Source: FEN-1191 sp963707235 (GTDB lineage Bacteria; Pseudomonadota; Gammaproteobacteria; Steroidobacterales; Steroidobacteraceae). From it: a stretch of DNA of 64,000 bases. The DNA is taken from positions 186,001-250,000 of the forward strand of contig CAVPPC010000004.1 in the NCBI GenBank assembly GCA_963707235.1. The letters run 5' to 3'. A program made the translations under genes and the position numbers. How positions within the stretch are numbered: position 1 is the stretch's first letter; every line of letters starts with the position of its first letter. Positions 17,255 through 27,279 of the stretch are shown here, piece after piece. Under the pieces are notes generated by a model that did not search any database, was not told the origin of the DNA, and saw only the letters and a list, made by a program, of their open reading frames with translations.

Positions 17255-18553
17255 ATGGCTAAACCTCCCTTCGATCTGGTCAATCCGGCCACCGGCCTGA
17301 AATCGCAGCTGCCGGTGCGCAGCGGCACGATCGGCCCCGACTGCCTCGATATCAGCACGCTGTCGAAAGACCAGGGCGTGTTCACCTTCGACCCGGCCTT
17401 CAGTGCCACGGCGAGCTGCGAGAGCCGCATCACCTACATCGACGGCGATGCGGGCGTGCTGCTGTACCGCGGCTATCCGGTGGAACAGCTTGCCGCGCAC
17501 AGCTCCTTCATGGAGGTCGCCTACCTGCTGATTTACGGCGAGCTGCCCAGCGACCCGCAGCTCACGGCCTACCGCACCAGCATCACGCGCCACACGATGA
17601 TCAACGAATCGCTGCTGCGGTTCACCAACGGCTTCCACCACAACGCGCACCCGATGGCGATGGTGTCGGCGGTGGTGGCCTCGATGGCGGCGTTCTATTA
17701 CGACTCGATGGACATCCATGATCCGCGCCATCGCGAGATCTTCTCGCACCGCATCGTCGCCAAGCTGCCGACGATTGCCGCGGCCGCGCACAAGCATGCG
17801 CTCGGGCAGCCGTTCGTCTATCCACGCAACGATCTGGCCTATACCGCGAACCTGCTGAACATGTTTTTCGCCGTGCCCTGCGAGCCCTACCAGGTCGATC
17901 CGGTCGCATCGCAGGCGCTCGACCTGCTGTTCATCCTGCATGCGGACCATGAGCAGAACGCCAGCACCTCGACGGTGCGGCTCGCCGGCAGCACCGGCGC
18001 GAACCCGTACGCGGCGATCTCGGCTGGTGTGTCGGCGCTGTGGGGGCCGGCGCACGGCGGCGCCAACGAAGCCGTACTCGACATGCTCGAGCAGATCGGC
18101 ACCGCGGACCAGATTCCGAAGTATCTCGACATGGCGAAGGACAAGTCGAGCCACTTCAAGCTGATGGGCTTCGGCCACCGCGTCTACAAGAATTTCGATC
18201 CGCGCGCGAAGATCATCCGCGAGGCCTGCCATCGCGTGCTCGCCAAGCTCGGCCGCGCCGACAATCCGCTGTTCGAGCTGGCGCTGCGCCTCGAGGAGAT
18301 CGCGCTCAAGGACGAGTACTTCGTGTCGCGCAAGCTCTATCCGAACGTCGATTTTTATTCCGGCGTGATCTACAGCGCGCTCGGCATTCCGCGCTCGATG
18401 TACACCGTGATGTTCGCGATCGCGCGCACCGTCGGCTGGGTGGCGCATTGGCTGGAGATGATCGGCGACCCGGCGATGCGCATCGCCCGTCCGCGCCAGC
18501 TCTATACCGGCCCGACGCAGCGCGACTACATCGAGGTGGCGAAGCGCCACTGA
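17255..18553 (+). CDS. gltA: Citrate synthase
   Basis: About 432 residues, matching the hexameric, NADH-regulated type of Gram-negative bacteria. Motifs: ITYIDGDAGVLLYRGYPVEQLA, the catalytic His region ALWGPAHGGANEAVL, the signature MGFGHRVYKNFDPRA and the C-terminal RPRQLYTGP. It condenses oxaloacetate and acetyl-CoA as the first TCA cycle step. The ATG at 17255 is preferred to an upstream start at 17210 because the family begins close to it and a purine-rich GGCGG lies just before it. It is convergent with the gene at 18756, with the inverted-repeat element in between. Confidence 0.97.
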   Translation: MAKPPFDLVNPATGLKSQLPVRSGTIGPDCLDISTLSKDQGVFTFDPAFSATASCESRITYIDGDAGVLLYRGYPVEQLAAHSSFMEVAYLLIYGELPSDPQLTAYRTSITRHTMINESLLRFTNGFHHNAHPMAMVSAVVASMAAFYYDSMDIHDPRHREIFSHRIVAKLPTIAAAAHKHALGQPFVYPRNDLAYTANLLNMFFAVPCEPYQVDPVASQALDLLFILHADHEQNASTSTVRLAGSTGANPYAAISAGVSALWGPAHGGANEAVLDMLEQIGTADQIPKYLDMAKDKSSHFKLMGFGHRVYKNFDPRAKIIREACHRVLAKLGRADNPLFELALRLEEIALKDEYFVSRKLYPNVDFYSGVIYSALGIPRSMYTVMFAIARTVGWVAHWLEMIGDPAMRIARPRQLYTGPTQRDYIEVAKRH

Positions 18554-18600
18554 GCGCTCACAGCGCTCTGCGAGCGCTGATCAGTACGTCCGATGTGAGA

Positions 18601-18707
18601 CCGAATAGCTGATCCTCTTTTTCGGGACCGTCCGCGCCATGGATGGCGCGGCCGGAGCCCCCACGGATGGGTTCACGGCGTTCCCAAAAAGAGGATCAGC
18701 TGTTCGG
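18601..18707. repeat. 107-bp inverted-repeat element between convergent genes
   Basis: The two ends (18601-18628 and 18680-18707) are inverted copies with only a few mismatches, each carrying GCTGATCCTCTTTTT or its complement. The centre holds another perfect hairpin, CGCGCCAT-GG-ATGGCGCG, around 18635-18652. The long cruciform-like layout resembles dispersed REP/BIME-type elements and could also end transcription from both sides of this convergent junction. I found no second copy in this window. Confidence 0.6.
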
Positions 18708-18755
18708 CCTCGCCTCCGATCTACTGTTCCAGCTCTTGCGACGCGCTGTGCGTAC

Positions 18756-19382
18756 TCAGCGGCTGGGCGTGGTCGGATCGTCGAGCAAGGCCGCGAGCTC
18801 CTCGGCATCGGCGCGGCGCATCGGGCGGCCGTCGACCGGACTGATCGGCGCCTGGCGGATGCCGTCGATCGGAAACACCGTCGCATCGACGGTCTGCTCG
18901 CCGATCTCGAACTGCACCGACGGAAACATCTGGAAGCGCTCGGCGTCGATGCGCAGGCGGTGCTCGCCGACGTCGTGGCCGACGCCCCGGTCGAGCAGGT
19001 TCAGCGCCACCGATTCGGGCTGGTCGGTGAACAGGTGCAATTGCACGTCGTTGTGGGCAGTGGCGGTGCCGGTCAACACCGGACCGACCAGGCGCGGCGA
19101 GAAAGCCGCGAGCGAACGCATCGCCAGCAGCGCGACGCGCCGTTGCTCGCGCAGCGTGGCGTCGTGCGTGTCGGCTGCGAACAGCCGCTGGTATTCCACC
19201 AATGATGTTTCCACTTCGGTGTTGCTGGGCAGCACGCCTTCCTCGGTGACCCCGAAGCGCGCGGCCGCCTTGCGCTTGGCGGTGCGGAAATCCTGGATGC
19301 CGTGCTCGGCCATGACGCGCGCGGCCTCCTGCGCGATGGCCCGGCGCAGGTTGTCGCTGCGCGGTGAATTGCGGCGCGGCAT
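18756..19382 (-). CDS. Conserved hypothetical protein, nucleotidyltransferase-like
   Basis: 208 residues, basic N-terminus. The first 60 residues are helical and charged (LRRAIAQEAARVMAEHG, KRKAAARFGV). The centre reads LVGPVLTGTATAHNDVQLHLF, which has the spacing of a degenerate nucleotidyltransferase fold (G-S/T then paired acidic positions), but only one acidic residue is clear. I recall similar proteins only as hypothetical genes in xanthomonad-like genomes. It follows mrcA on the same strand (2-bp gap), so the two are probably co-transcribed. Function unknown. Confidence 0.6.
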   Translation of the reverse strand: MPRRNSPRSDNLRRAIAQEAARVMAEHGIQDFRTAKRKAAARFGVTEEGVLPSNTEVETSLVEYQRLFAADTHDATLREQRRVALLAMRSLAAFSPRLVGPVLTGTATAHNDVQLHLFTDQPESVALNLLDRGVGHDVGEHRLRIDAERFQMFPSVQFEIGEQTVDATVFPIDGIRQAPISPVDGRPMRRADAEELAALLDDPTTPSR

Positions 19383-19384
19383 GG

Positions 19385-21938
19385 CTAGAAAAGCGGCTCG
19401 CTGCCGGAGTTGGACTGGTTGGTCGAGGCGCCGCTCGCGGCCGGAAGCTTGCCGCTCAGGAAATATTCGCTGATCGCAGCGGCATCGTCAGGCCGCGCGA
19501 GCAGCCCCGTGAGCGAGTTGATCCGGCCAGTCAGCAGCCCGGACGGCACCGGGCGCGGCACGTCGGGCACGCCCTTCAGCGCTTCGCGCATCAGCCGCAC
19601 CCACACCGGTACCGCGACGCTGCTGCCTTCCTCGCCTTCGCCGAGCGATTGTTCCTGGTCGAAGCCCACCCAGACCGTGGCCTCGAGGTTGGGATTGAAG
19701 CCGTTGAACCAGGTGTCGTGAGATTCGTTGGTGGTGCCGGTCTTGCCGCTGATGTCATCGCGGCCCAGCACGCGGGCGCGCACGCCGGTGCCGCGCTTGA
19801 TCACGTCCGCCATGATGTTGTCCATCAGCCAGGCGTTGGCTGCGCTGATGATGCGCGGCGCGCGGCGCGACGCCGCGGACATGGGCGGCAGCCAATCGGA
19901 CAGCGGCGGCGCGACGGTGAGCAGGTTGGTGCTGCGCGGTTCCGGGAACCCGGTGGGCGAGACCATGGCGACGCCATTGGGCAGCGCCGTGCCGGCGCCA
20001 TCCGCGGACGCAGGGTCGGCGCCTGCAGCGGACGCGCCGGGCGTTACCGCCGCAGTGCCTTGCGCGGCCGCCAGCGTCGCCGCGGGCACGTCGTCGTCCG
20101 CGCAGTTGTCGCAGACCACGCGCGGCGCGGCGGTCCAGACCGTCTTGCCCAAGGCCGTTCTCGATGCGCTCGATGAAATAAGGATCGACCTTGTAGCCAC
20201 CGTTGGCGAAGGCGGCGTAGCCGGTGGCAACCTCGAGCGGCGTGGCCGGCAGCGTGCCGAGCGCGAGCGTCAGGTTGTTGGGCATCGTCGAGCGATCGAA
20301 ACCGAAACGCGAGGCGTAGTCGATGACCGCATCGGTGCCGACCGCGCGCAGCAGGCGGATCGACACCAGGTTGCGCGAGTACACCAGCGCTTCGCGCAGA
20401 CGCGTCGGGCCATTGAATTTGTGGCTGTCATTCTCGGGACGCCAGACCTGTTCGGTGCTGCCATCGGCCAGCACGACCGGGGCGTCCATGATGACGCTGG
20501 CGGGCGTGAAGCCATTTTCCAGCGCGCAGGAATATAGAAACGGCTTGAATCCCGAGCCCGGCTGGCGGCGCGCCTGCGTCACGTGGTTCCAGGCGTTGCT
20601 GAAGTAGTCGAAGCCGCCGACCAGGGCCACGACCGCGCCGTCGCGGGGGTCGAGTGCCACCAGCGCGCCCTGCACCGCCGGGATCTGCGCGAGCTGCGCA
20701 TGGCCGGCATCGTCGCTCACCACATAGATGACATCGCCCCGGTGCAGCACCGCATCCGCCTTGCCGGTGGGCGCGCCGCCGCGCGCCCAGGCCAGTCCAT
20801 CCCAGTCGATCTGCGCGAAGCCGCTGCCGCGCACGTAGACGCGCGCCGCCGCTGGGGCCACCGAGGCGACCACGGCCGCCTGCAGATTGCCCACCGGCGA
20901 GAGATCGGCCAGGAGCGCTTCGAACTCGCGCGGCTCGGCGCTGGTGTTGAGCTGTACGCGGCGGATCACGCCGCGGTAGCCATGGCGGCGGTCGTATTCG
21001 ATGAGTCCCAGGCGCAGCGCGCGGTTGGCCGCGGTCTGCAGCCGGCCATCGATCGTGGTGATCGCGCGGTAGCCGGCGTTGATGGCGCCCTCGCCAAAGC
21101 GCGCCACCACGATCTGGCGGGCAATCTCGCCCACGTACGGCGCCTCGACATCGAAGTGCGGCGCGTACTCGCGGGCGTTGATCTGCTCGTTCATCGCGCG
21201 CCGGGCGGTATCCGCGTCGATGTATCGCAGCGAGAGCATGCGCTGCAGCACGTAGTGGCGCCGTTCGGCGGCGCGCTGCGGATTGGTGACCGGGTTGTAG
21301 CGCGAGGGCGCCTGCGGGAGCCCCGCCAGCATGGCCGCCTCGGCGACCGACAACTGGTTGAGGGGTTTGCCGAAGTAGACCTCGGCCGCCGCGGCCACGC
21401 CGTAGGCGCGCTGGCCGAAGAAGATGACGTTCAGGTAGGTCTCGAGGATTTCCTGCTTGGTGAAGCTGTGCTCCATGCGCAGCGTCACGAAGATCTCCTG
21501 CAGCTTGCGCGTGACGTTCTTGTCCCGCGTCAGGAACATGTTGCGCGCGGTCTGCATGGTGATCGTGCTGGCGCCCTGCGAGTAATCGCCGGTGGTCAGG
21601 TCGACGTAGATCGAGCGCAGCGCGCTGAAGTAATCGATGCCGCCGTGCTGGAAGAAGCGGTCATCCTCCGCGGCGAGGAAGGCCTCGCGCACCAGCTCGG
21701 GGATCTCCTCGTAGCTGACCGGCACGCGGCGCTGCTCGCCAATCTGGCTGATCAGCGCGCCGCTGCGGGTGTAAACGCGCAGCGGAACCTGCAGCGGGAA
21801 GCTGCGCATGCCTGCGGAACTGGGCAGGGACGGAGCCAAGTACACATAAGCCGACAGAAAGGCATAGATTATGCCCAACAAGAGCACGGCGCCGATGGCG
21901 CCCAGGCCGGCCAGGATTCGCAGAGTGCGCGACTTCAC
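19385..21938 (-). CDS. mrcA: Penicillin-binding protein 1A, bifunctional transglycosylase/transpeptidase (one frameshift)
   Basis: Two frames form one class A PBP of about 850 residues. Frame one (GTG start at 21938) has an N-terminal membrane anchor, the glycosyltransferase motifs EDDRFFQHGG, QGASTITMQTARN and RKLQEIFVTLRMEH, and the start of the transpeptidase domain (PGSGFKPFLY with the catalytic SxxK serine). Frame two has the KTGTT motif (SGKTGTTNESHDTWF) and the C-terminus. The break is at about 20150, around AACGGCC, where ERIEN continues as ALGKTVWTAAP in the other frame. PBP1A builds and crosslinks septal and lateral peptidoglycan. The divergent position next to pilM is classic for gammaproteobacteria. 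A broken copy of this gene is unlikely, so an assembly indel is suspected. Confidence 0.9.
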
Positions 21939-22177
21939 CTATTCACACTCCGCCGGTTGCGCATTGCGGGTGGGCCATGGTGAAGTGCGGGACTGGTGCA
22001 TAGGTATATCGGTGGACGTTGAGCTCATTGGGGTCAATTAGACTGCTGCGGCGATGCAAGAAACAAATCCGTGAGACGACTCACGTTCAATTTAACCGAC
22101 GGCTGATATATATTTGCCTGCACATTCCTATGATTTCGCCACTGTGGCGTGTATCTTACTGAAAAGGAAGGGAAAAC

Positions 22178-23242
22178 GTGTTCCTGTTCTCGCGTAAGAA
22201 CCGCCAGTTGCTGGGGTTGGATATAACGACCTCCTCGATCAAGCTGATCGAGCTGATCAATTCCGGTGGCCACTACCGCGTCGAATCCTACGCGGCTGAG
22301 CCGACGCCGGCCAATTCAATGAACGAGAAGACGATCGTCGATCCGCAAGCGGTCGGCGAAGCGGTGCGCCGCGCCGTCAAACGTTCAGGCGCTGCCAGCA
22401 CCGAGGTCGCGATCGCGATCAGCGGCGATGCGGCGATCACCAAGGTGATCCAGATGCCCCGCGGCCTGCGCGATGCGGACCTCGAGGCGCAGGTCGAGAT
22501 GCAGGCCGACCAGTACATCCCATTCCCGATGGACGAAGTCAGCTACGACTTCGAGGTGCTGGGCCCCTCCGAGAAGGACAACGAATCCGTCGACGTGCTG
22601 CTGGTCGCCTCGCGCACCGACAACGTCGAGCAGCGCCGCGCGGCGGTGGCTGCCGCGGGCCTGAACGCGCGCATCGTCGATGTCGAGGCCTTCGCGCTCG
22701 AGAACGCCTGCAAGCTGATGACGCACCAGATGCCCGATGGCGGCATCGATCGCACCATCGCGGTGGCCGACTTCGGCGCCAGCAGCACCACCTTCAGCGT
22801 GCTGCGCAATCTCAAGATCATCTACACGCGTGATTTCGCCTTCGGCGGCCAGCTGCTGACCGAGGAAATCATGCGCACCTACGGCCTCACCATGGAAGAG
22901 GCCGGCCGCGCCAAGAAGGAAGGCGGCCTGCCCGGCAACTACCAGGCCGAAGTGCTCGACCCGTTCATCGACGACATGACCCAGCAGGTGAGCCGCTCGC
23001 TGCAGTTCTACCTCGCTTCCGGCAGCGGGCGTGAACAGCCGGAAAAGATCCTGATCTGCGGCGGCTGCGGCAACGTCGCCGGCGTCGCCGATGTCATCCA
23101 GAGCCGCGTGGGTATCAGCGCCGAGAAGGGCGATCCGCTCGGGCAGATGGTTCTGTCCTCGCGCGCGCGCGCCCAGGCGGTGCAGCGTGATGCCACGGCC
23201 CTGTTGACCGCCTGCGGCCTAGCCCTGCGGAGTTTCGACTGA
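22178..23242 (+). CDS. pilM: Type IV pilus assembly protein PilM
   Basis: 354 residues with an actin-like ATPase fold: LLGLDITTSSIKLIEL (phosphate 1 region), VDVLLVASR, and the ICGGCGNVAGVADVI adenosine-binding region near the C-terminus. It is the cytoplasmic scaffold that binds the N-terminus of PilN in the inner-membrane alignment complex. The start is GTG at 22178, preceded by a strong AAGGAAGGG site. The 239-bp gap to divergent mrcA is AT-richer and must carry both promoters. Confidence 0.95.
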   Translation: MFLFSRKNRQLLGLDITTSSIKLIELINSGGHYRVESYAAEPTPANSMNEKTIVDPQAVGEAVRRAVKRSGAASTEVAIAISGDAAITKVIQMPRGLRDADLEAQVEMQADQYIPFPMDEVSYDFEVLGPSEKDNESVDVLLVASRTDNVEQRRAAVAAAGLNARIVDVEAFALENACKLMTHQMPDGGIDRTIAVADFGASSTTFSVLRNLKIIYTRDFAFGGQLLTEEIMRTYGLTMEEAGRAKKEGGLPGNYQAEVLDPFIDDMTQQVSRSLQFYLASGSGREQPEKILICGGCGNVAGVADVIQSRVGISAEKGDPLGQMVLSSRARAQAVQRDATALLTACGLALRSFD

Positions 23243-23243
23243 C

Positions 23244-23852
23244 ATGCCACGCATAAATCTATTGCCCTGGCGCGACCAGCAGCGCAAAGAGCGCAAGCTG
23301 GCATTCTTCGTGGCCCTCGGCGGCGCGGCGCTCGGCGCGCTGGTGGTCGCCTTCGCCTGCTACCTGATGTTCCAGTCGCAGATCGGTTCGCAGGAAGCGC
23401 GCAACGACCGGCTGCGCCTCGAGATCAAGACCGTCGACCGGCAGATCGAGGAGATCAACGACCTCGAGAGCCAGAAGCAACGCTTCATCGCCCGCATGCA
23501 GGTGATCGAGAAGCTGCAGCGTTCGCGTTCGGAAGTCGTGCACCTGTTCGACGAGGTCGCCAAGACCATGCCGGATGGCACTTACCTGACCTCGTTCACG
23601 CAGGACGGCAAGAAGCTGAAATTCGAGGGCGTGGCGCAGTCATCGACGCGCGTCTCGACCTTCATGCGGTCGATTTCCGCCTCGCAGTGGATGAAGGATC
23701 CCGAGCTCGAGGTGGTGGAAAGCAAGCCCGGCAACACCGTCGGCAACAGTTTCACGCTCGACGCCTCGCAGATCGTCACCAGCGGCGACGATGACGATGC
23801 GCCCGCCAATGCCAAGCCCAAACACGCCGTCCGCATCGGAGGCGCGCAATGA
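23244..23852 (+). CDS. pilN: Type IV pilus inner membrane protein PilN
   Basis: 202 residues. It begins with the PilM-binding motif INLLPWR, followed by one membrane helix (about residues 20-42), a coiled-coil region (DRQIEEINDLESQKQRF) and a ferredoxin-like periplasmic domain (MPDGTYLTSFTQDGKKL). It lies one base after pilM and overlaps pilO by four bases, showing a tightly coupled operon. Confidence 0.94.
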   Translation: MPRINLLPWRDQQRKERKLAFFVALGGAALGALVVAFACYLMFQSQIGSQEARNDRLRLEIKTVDRQIEEINDLESQKQRFIARMQVIEKLQRSRSEVVHLFDEVAKTMPDGTYLTSFTQDGKKLKFEGVAQSSTRVSTFMRSISASQWMKDPELEVVESKPGNTVGNSFTLDASQIVTSGDDDDAPANAKPKHAVRIGGAQ

Positions 23853-24511
23853 ACCTGCTCGAAGAACTGCGCGCACTCGATCCGCGCGATCCGGGCCGCT
23901 GGCCGTTCGCGGTGCGCGCCGGCACCGTCGCGGTGTGTTTCGTCGTGCTGACGATACTGGCCTCCTATTTCTTCGTCTGGACGGACCTGAACCCGCAGCT
24001 CCAGGGGCTGGAGGATCAGGAACAGTCGCTGCGCAACGAGTTCAAGACCAAGCACGCCAAGGCCACCAATCTCGAGGTCTACAAGCAGCAGCTGGCGGAC
24101 ATCGAGAAGTCGTTCGGCGCGATGCTGCGCCAGCTGCCGAGCAAGACCGAGGTCGACAACCTGCTGGTCGACATCTCGCAGACCGGCCTGGCGGCAGCGC
24201 TCGACCAGAGGCTGTTCCAGCCCGAGGGCGAGGTGCGCAAGGACTTCTATGCCGAGCGGCCGATCAAGATCCGCTTCTCCGGCAGCTACCACCAGTTTGG
24301 CGCCTTCGTCAGCGGCATCGCGGCGCTGCCTCGTATCGTCACGCTGCATGACGTGAAGATCGAACCGGCCAACAAGACCGGCGGCGCTTTCGATCAATTG
24401 CAGATGGACCTGACGGCCAAGACCTACCGCTACCTCGACGACGAGGAAGTCGCGCAGGCCGAGGCCGACCGGCGCAAGAGCGAACAGGCGGCCAAGCGGC
24501 CGGCGGGCTAA
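23849..24511 (+). CDS. pilO: Type IV pilus inner membrane protein PilO
   Basis: 220 residues with one membrane segment near 30-48 (VAVCFVVLTILASYFFV), a coiled coil (LEDQEQSLRNEFKTKHAKA) and a C-terminal ferredoxin-like domain with VDNLLVDISQTGL and IRFSGSYHQFGAFVSGIAALPRIV, which is highly typical of PilO. It dimerises with PilN in the periplasm. The C-terminus is charged and helical (EVAQAEADRRKSEQAAK). Confidence 0.94.
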   Translation: MNLLEELRALDPRDPGRWPFAVRAGTVAVCFVVLTILASYFFVWTDLNPQLQGLEDQEQSLRNEFKTKHAKATNLEVYKQQLADIEKSFGAMLRQLPSKTEVDNLLVDISQTGLAAALDQRLFQPEGEVRKDFYAERPIKIRFSGSYHQFGAFVSGIAALPRIVTLHDVKIEPANKTGGAFDQLQMDLTAKTYRYLDDEEVAQAEADRRKSEQAAKRPAG

Positions 24512-24515
24512 GCGG

Positions 24516-25034
24516 ATGCAGCAGAATCAACCCAAGTCATGGCGGCTCCTGGCGATCGCGGCGCTGTGCGGCGGCGTGCTCGCGGGCTGCTCGGGACGCG
24601 ACGCCGACCTGCAGAATTTCATCGAGGCGACCAAGAAGGAACCGGGTGGCCGCGTCGAGCCGCTGCCGGAGATCAAGCCCTACGACAGCTACGTGTATTC
24701 GAGCAGCGCGCTGCGTTCGCCGTTCGTGCCGGGAGGCTCGCGCGGTGGCATGGCCGGGCCGCGTCCCGAAGTGCAGCGCAACCGCGAGTTCCTCGAACAG
24801 TTCTCGCTCGACACGCTGAAGATGGTCGGCACGCTCAAGCTCAATGGCCAGGACTATGGCCTGGTGCAGGTGGCCGACGGCCGCGTGCAGCGCGTGCTGG
24901 TCGGCAATCACCTGGGCCAGAACGATGGCCGCATTACCGAGATAGCGCCCAATAAGATCAGTTTGACTGAACTCGTTCCCGATGGCCTGGGCGGATACAT
25001 CGAACGTCCCGCGGCCCTGGCCCTGAACGAGTGA
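24516..25034 (+). CDS. pilP: Type IV pilus lipoprotein PilP
   Basis: 172 residues with a lipoprotein signal; the lipobox LAGC puts the lipid-bearing Cys near residue 25. A flexible linker containing the conserved SALRSPF stretch leads to a small beta domain with LKMVGTLKLNGQDYGLVQVADG and VLVGNHLGQNDGRI, as in PilP proteins that link PilNO to the PilQ secretin. It follows pilO by 4 bp. Confidence 0.94.
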   Translation: MQQNQPKSWRLLAIAALCGGVLAGCSGRDADLQNFIEATKKEPGGRVEPLPEIKPYDSYVYSSSALRSPFVPGGSRGGMAGPRPEVQRNREFLEQFSLDTLKMVGTLKLNGQDYGLVQVADGRVQRVLVGNHLGQNDGRITEIAPNKISLTELVPDGLGGYIERPAALALNE

Positions 25035-25054
25035 CCGGAATGGAGAGCAAGCGA

Positions 25055-27223
25055 ATGAACCGATCAACCGCCTTCCACCACCTGCGTAGCGCCCTGGGGC
25101 TGGCATTGGCCTGCCTGGCTGCAACGTTCGTCATGCAGGGTGCCCAGGCGGCTGACGCCCCGGCCAGCGCCAACTCGCTACAGTCGATCGACGTGCAGAC
25201 CATCGGCGGCAAGCAGGTGCAGCTGACCATGCACATGTCCGGGCCCGCGCCCGAGCCGATGAGCTTCACCATCGACAAGCCGGCGCGCATCTCGCTCGAC
25301 CTGCCTGGCGTCACGCTGGCGCTGCCCTCACATCGCATCGACGTGGCCTCGGCCGGCGTCGACACCGTGCTGGCCGCCGAAGCCAGTGGCCGCACCCGCA
25401 TCGTCCTCAACCTTGACGCGCTGCAGCCCTACCAGACCCGCGTTTCGGGCAATGACCTCATCGTCACCGTGGGCGCCGGCCCGGTCACCGAGGCCGCTGC
25501 CGCGTCCGCTCCGGCAGCCGCCAGTGATTCCGGCGCCGCCGCTGGCGGTGCGCGCGAGATCCGCAGCATCGACTTCCGCCGCGGCGAGGGCGGCGTCGGC
25601 CGGCTGGTCGTGCGCCTGTCCGATCCGCGCACGCCGATCAACCTGACCCAGCAGGGCTCGCAGATCATCGTCAATTTCTCGGACGCCGCGCTGCCCAAGA
25701 AACTCGCGCGCCGCTATGACGCGCAGGACTTTGGCACGCCGGTCAGCGGCTTCGATGCGCTGCGCGTCGGCAATGACACGCGCATCGTGTTGAGCGCCAC
25801 GGGCGAGTTCCAGCAGCTCGCTTACCAGTCGGACGATCAGTACGTGGTCGAAGTGCAGCCGGTGGCCAAGTCCGCGGCCAACACCGAGGAAAAGAAGGCC
25901 TACAGCGGCGAGAAGCTGTCGCTGAACTTCCAGGACATTGATACCCGCGCGGTGTTGCAGCTGCTGGCCGACGCCAGCGGCCAGAACATCGTGGTCAGCG
26001 ACACCGTCAAGGGCAGCGTGACGCTGCGCCTGCAGAGCGTTCCCTGGGACCAGGCGCTCGACATCGTGTTGCGCACCAAGGGCCTCGACAAGCGCCACGA
26101 TGGCAACGTGATCATCGTTGCGCCAGCCGACGAACTTGCCGCGCGCGAGAAGGCCGACCTCGCCTCGAAGAAGGATATCCAGGAGCTGGCACCGCTCCGT
26201 ACCGAGTTCCTGCAGGTCAACTACGCCAAGGCCACCGACCTGGCGGCGCTGCTGAAGAGCTCGAACTCCGCTTCCGTGCTTTCCTCGCGTGGCAGCGTCG
26301 CGGTCGACGAGCGCACCAACACGCTGTTGCTCTCCGACACTGCCGAGAGCATCGACGCGGTGCGCAAGCTGGTCGCCACGCTCGATATTCCAGTGCGCCA
26401 GGTGCTGATCGAGTCGCGCCTGGTGATCGTCAACGACGACTTCGAGCGTGACCTCGGCGTGCGCGCCGGCCTGACCGGCACGCGCGGTAACGGCAACAAC
26501 GGCCTGTTCCTGACTTCCGGCACGGCCGCTGGCACCGACACCGGCCTGAGCACGGCGATCACCAACCTGGCCGCGAACGGCACCCCGTATCCGGTCGGCG
26601 TGCCGACCGGCGATGCCGCGGCCAATCGCTACAACGTCAACATGCCGGTCTCGAACCCGGCCGGCAGCCTCGCGTTCATGCTGCTGGGCTCCGATTACAT
26701 CGTCGACCTGGAGCTGTCCGCGGCGCAGGCCGAGGGCCGTGGCGAGGTGGTTTCAGCTCCGCGCATCATCACGGCGAACCAGAAGGAAGCGACCATCGAG
26801 CAGGGTACGGAAATCCCGTACCAGCAGTCGGCCTCGAGCGGCGCGACCACGATTTCGTTCAAGAAGGCGGTGCTGTCGCTCAAGGTGACGCCGCTGATCA
26901 CGCCTGACAACCGCATCATCCTCGACCTTTCCGTCACCAAGGACAGCGTCGGCACGGTGGTGGTGACCTCGGGCGGCGTGAACGTGCCGGCGATCGACAC
27001 GCGCACGCTGGCCACGCGCGTCATGGTCGGTGACGGCCAGACCGTGGTGCTCGGCGGCATCCTCGAAACGACGCGCCGCGACTCGGAGAAGAAGGTGCCC
27101 TACCTCGGTGACATTCCGATACTCGGCCACCTGTTCAAGAACACCACCCGCATTAACAACAAAAATGAGCTGTTGATTTTCGTGACGCCGAAGATCGTGC
27201 GTGAAGGGGTCAAGGTCAATTGA
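25055..27223 (+). CDS. pilQ: Type IV pilus outer-membrane secretin PilQ
   Basis: About 722 residues: signal peptide, two AMIN domains (about 30-130 and 160-260), the STN/N0 domain (LSLNFQDIDTRAVLQLLADASGQNIVV), the N1 domain (TEFLQVNYAKATDLAALLK) and the secretin pore domain (VLIESRLVIV through VVLGGILETT and LLIFVTPKIV). It forms the ring through which the pilus leaves the cell. ATG 25055 is preferred to GTG 25031, which overlaps pilP, because GGAGAG lies seven bases upstream and it gives a proper signal peptide. Confidence 0.96.
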   Translation: MNRSTAFHHLRSALGLALACLAATFVMQGAQAADAPASANSLQSIDVQTIGGKQVQLTMHMSGPAPEPMSFTIDKPARISLDLPGVTLALPSHRIDVASAGVDTVLAAEASGRTRIVLNLDALQPYQTRVSGNDLIVTVGAGPVTEAAAASAPAAASDSGAAAGGAREIRSIDFRRGEGGVGRLVVRLSDPRTPINLTQQGSQIIVNFSDAALPKKLARRYDAQDFGTPVSGFDALRVGNDTRIVLSATGEFQQLAYQSDDQYVVEVQPVAKSAANTEEKKAYSGEKLSLNFQDIDTRAVLQLLADASGQNIVVSDTVKGSVTLRLQSVPWDQALDIVLRTKGLDKRHDGNVIIVAPADELAAREKADLASKKDIQELAPLRTEFLQVNYAKATDLAALLKSSNSASVLSSRGSVAVDERTNTLLLSDTAESIDAVRKLVATLDIPVRQVLIESRLVIVNDDFERDLGVRAGLTGTRGNGNNGLFLTSGTAAGTDTGLSTAITNLAANGTPYPVGVPTGDAAANRYNVNMPVSNPAGSLAFMLLGSDYIVDLELSAAQAEGRGEVVSAPRIITANQKEATIEQGTEIPYQQSASSGATTISFKKAVLSLKVTPLITPDNRIILDLSVTKDSVGTVVVTSGGVNVPAIDTRTLATRVMVGDGQTVVLGGILETTRRDSEKKVPYLGDIPILGHLFKNTTRINNKNELLIFVTPKIVREGVKVN

Positions 27224-27279
27224 CCTTGTGGGGAATGCCCATGGACCTTAACAACGGATCAATTGCTCAGGTGATCAAG

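Noticed and set aside
20583..21983. 466-codon open frame antisense to mrcA
   Set aside because: The opposite strand encodes recognised PBP1A domains; the frame has only Arg/Ala/His-rich low-information sequence.
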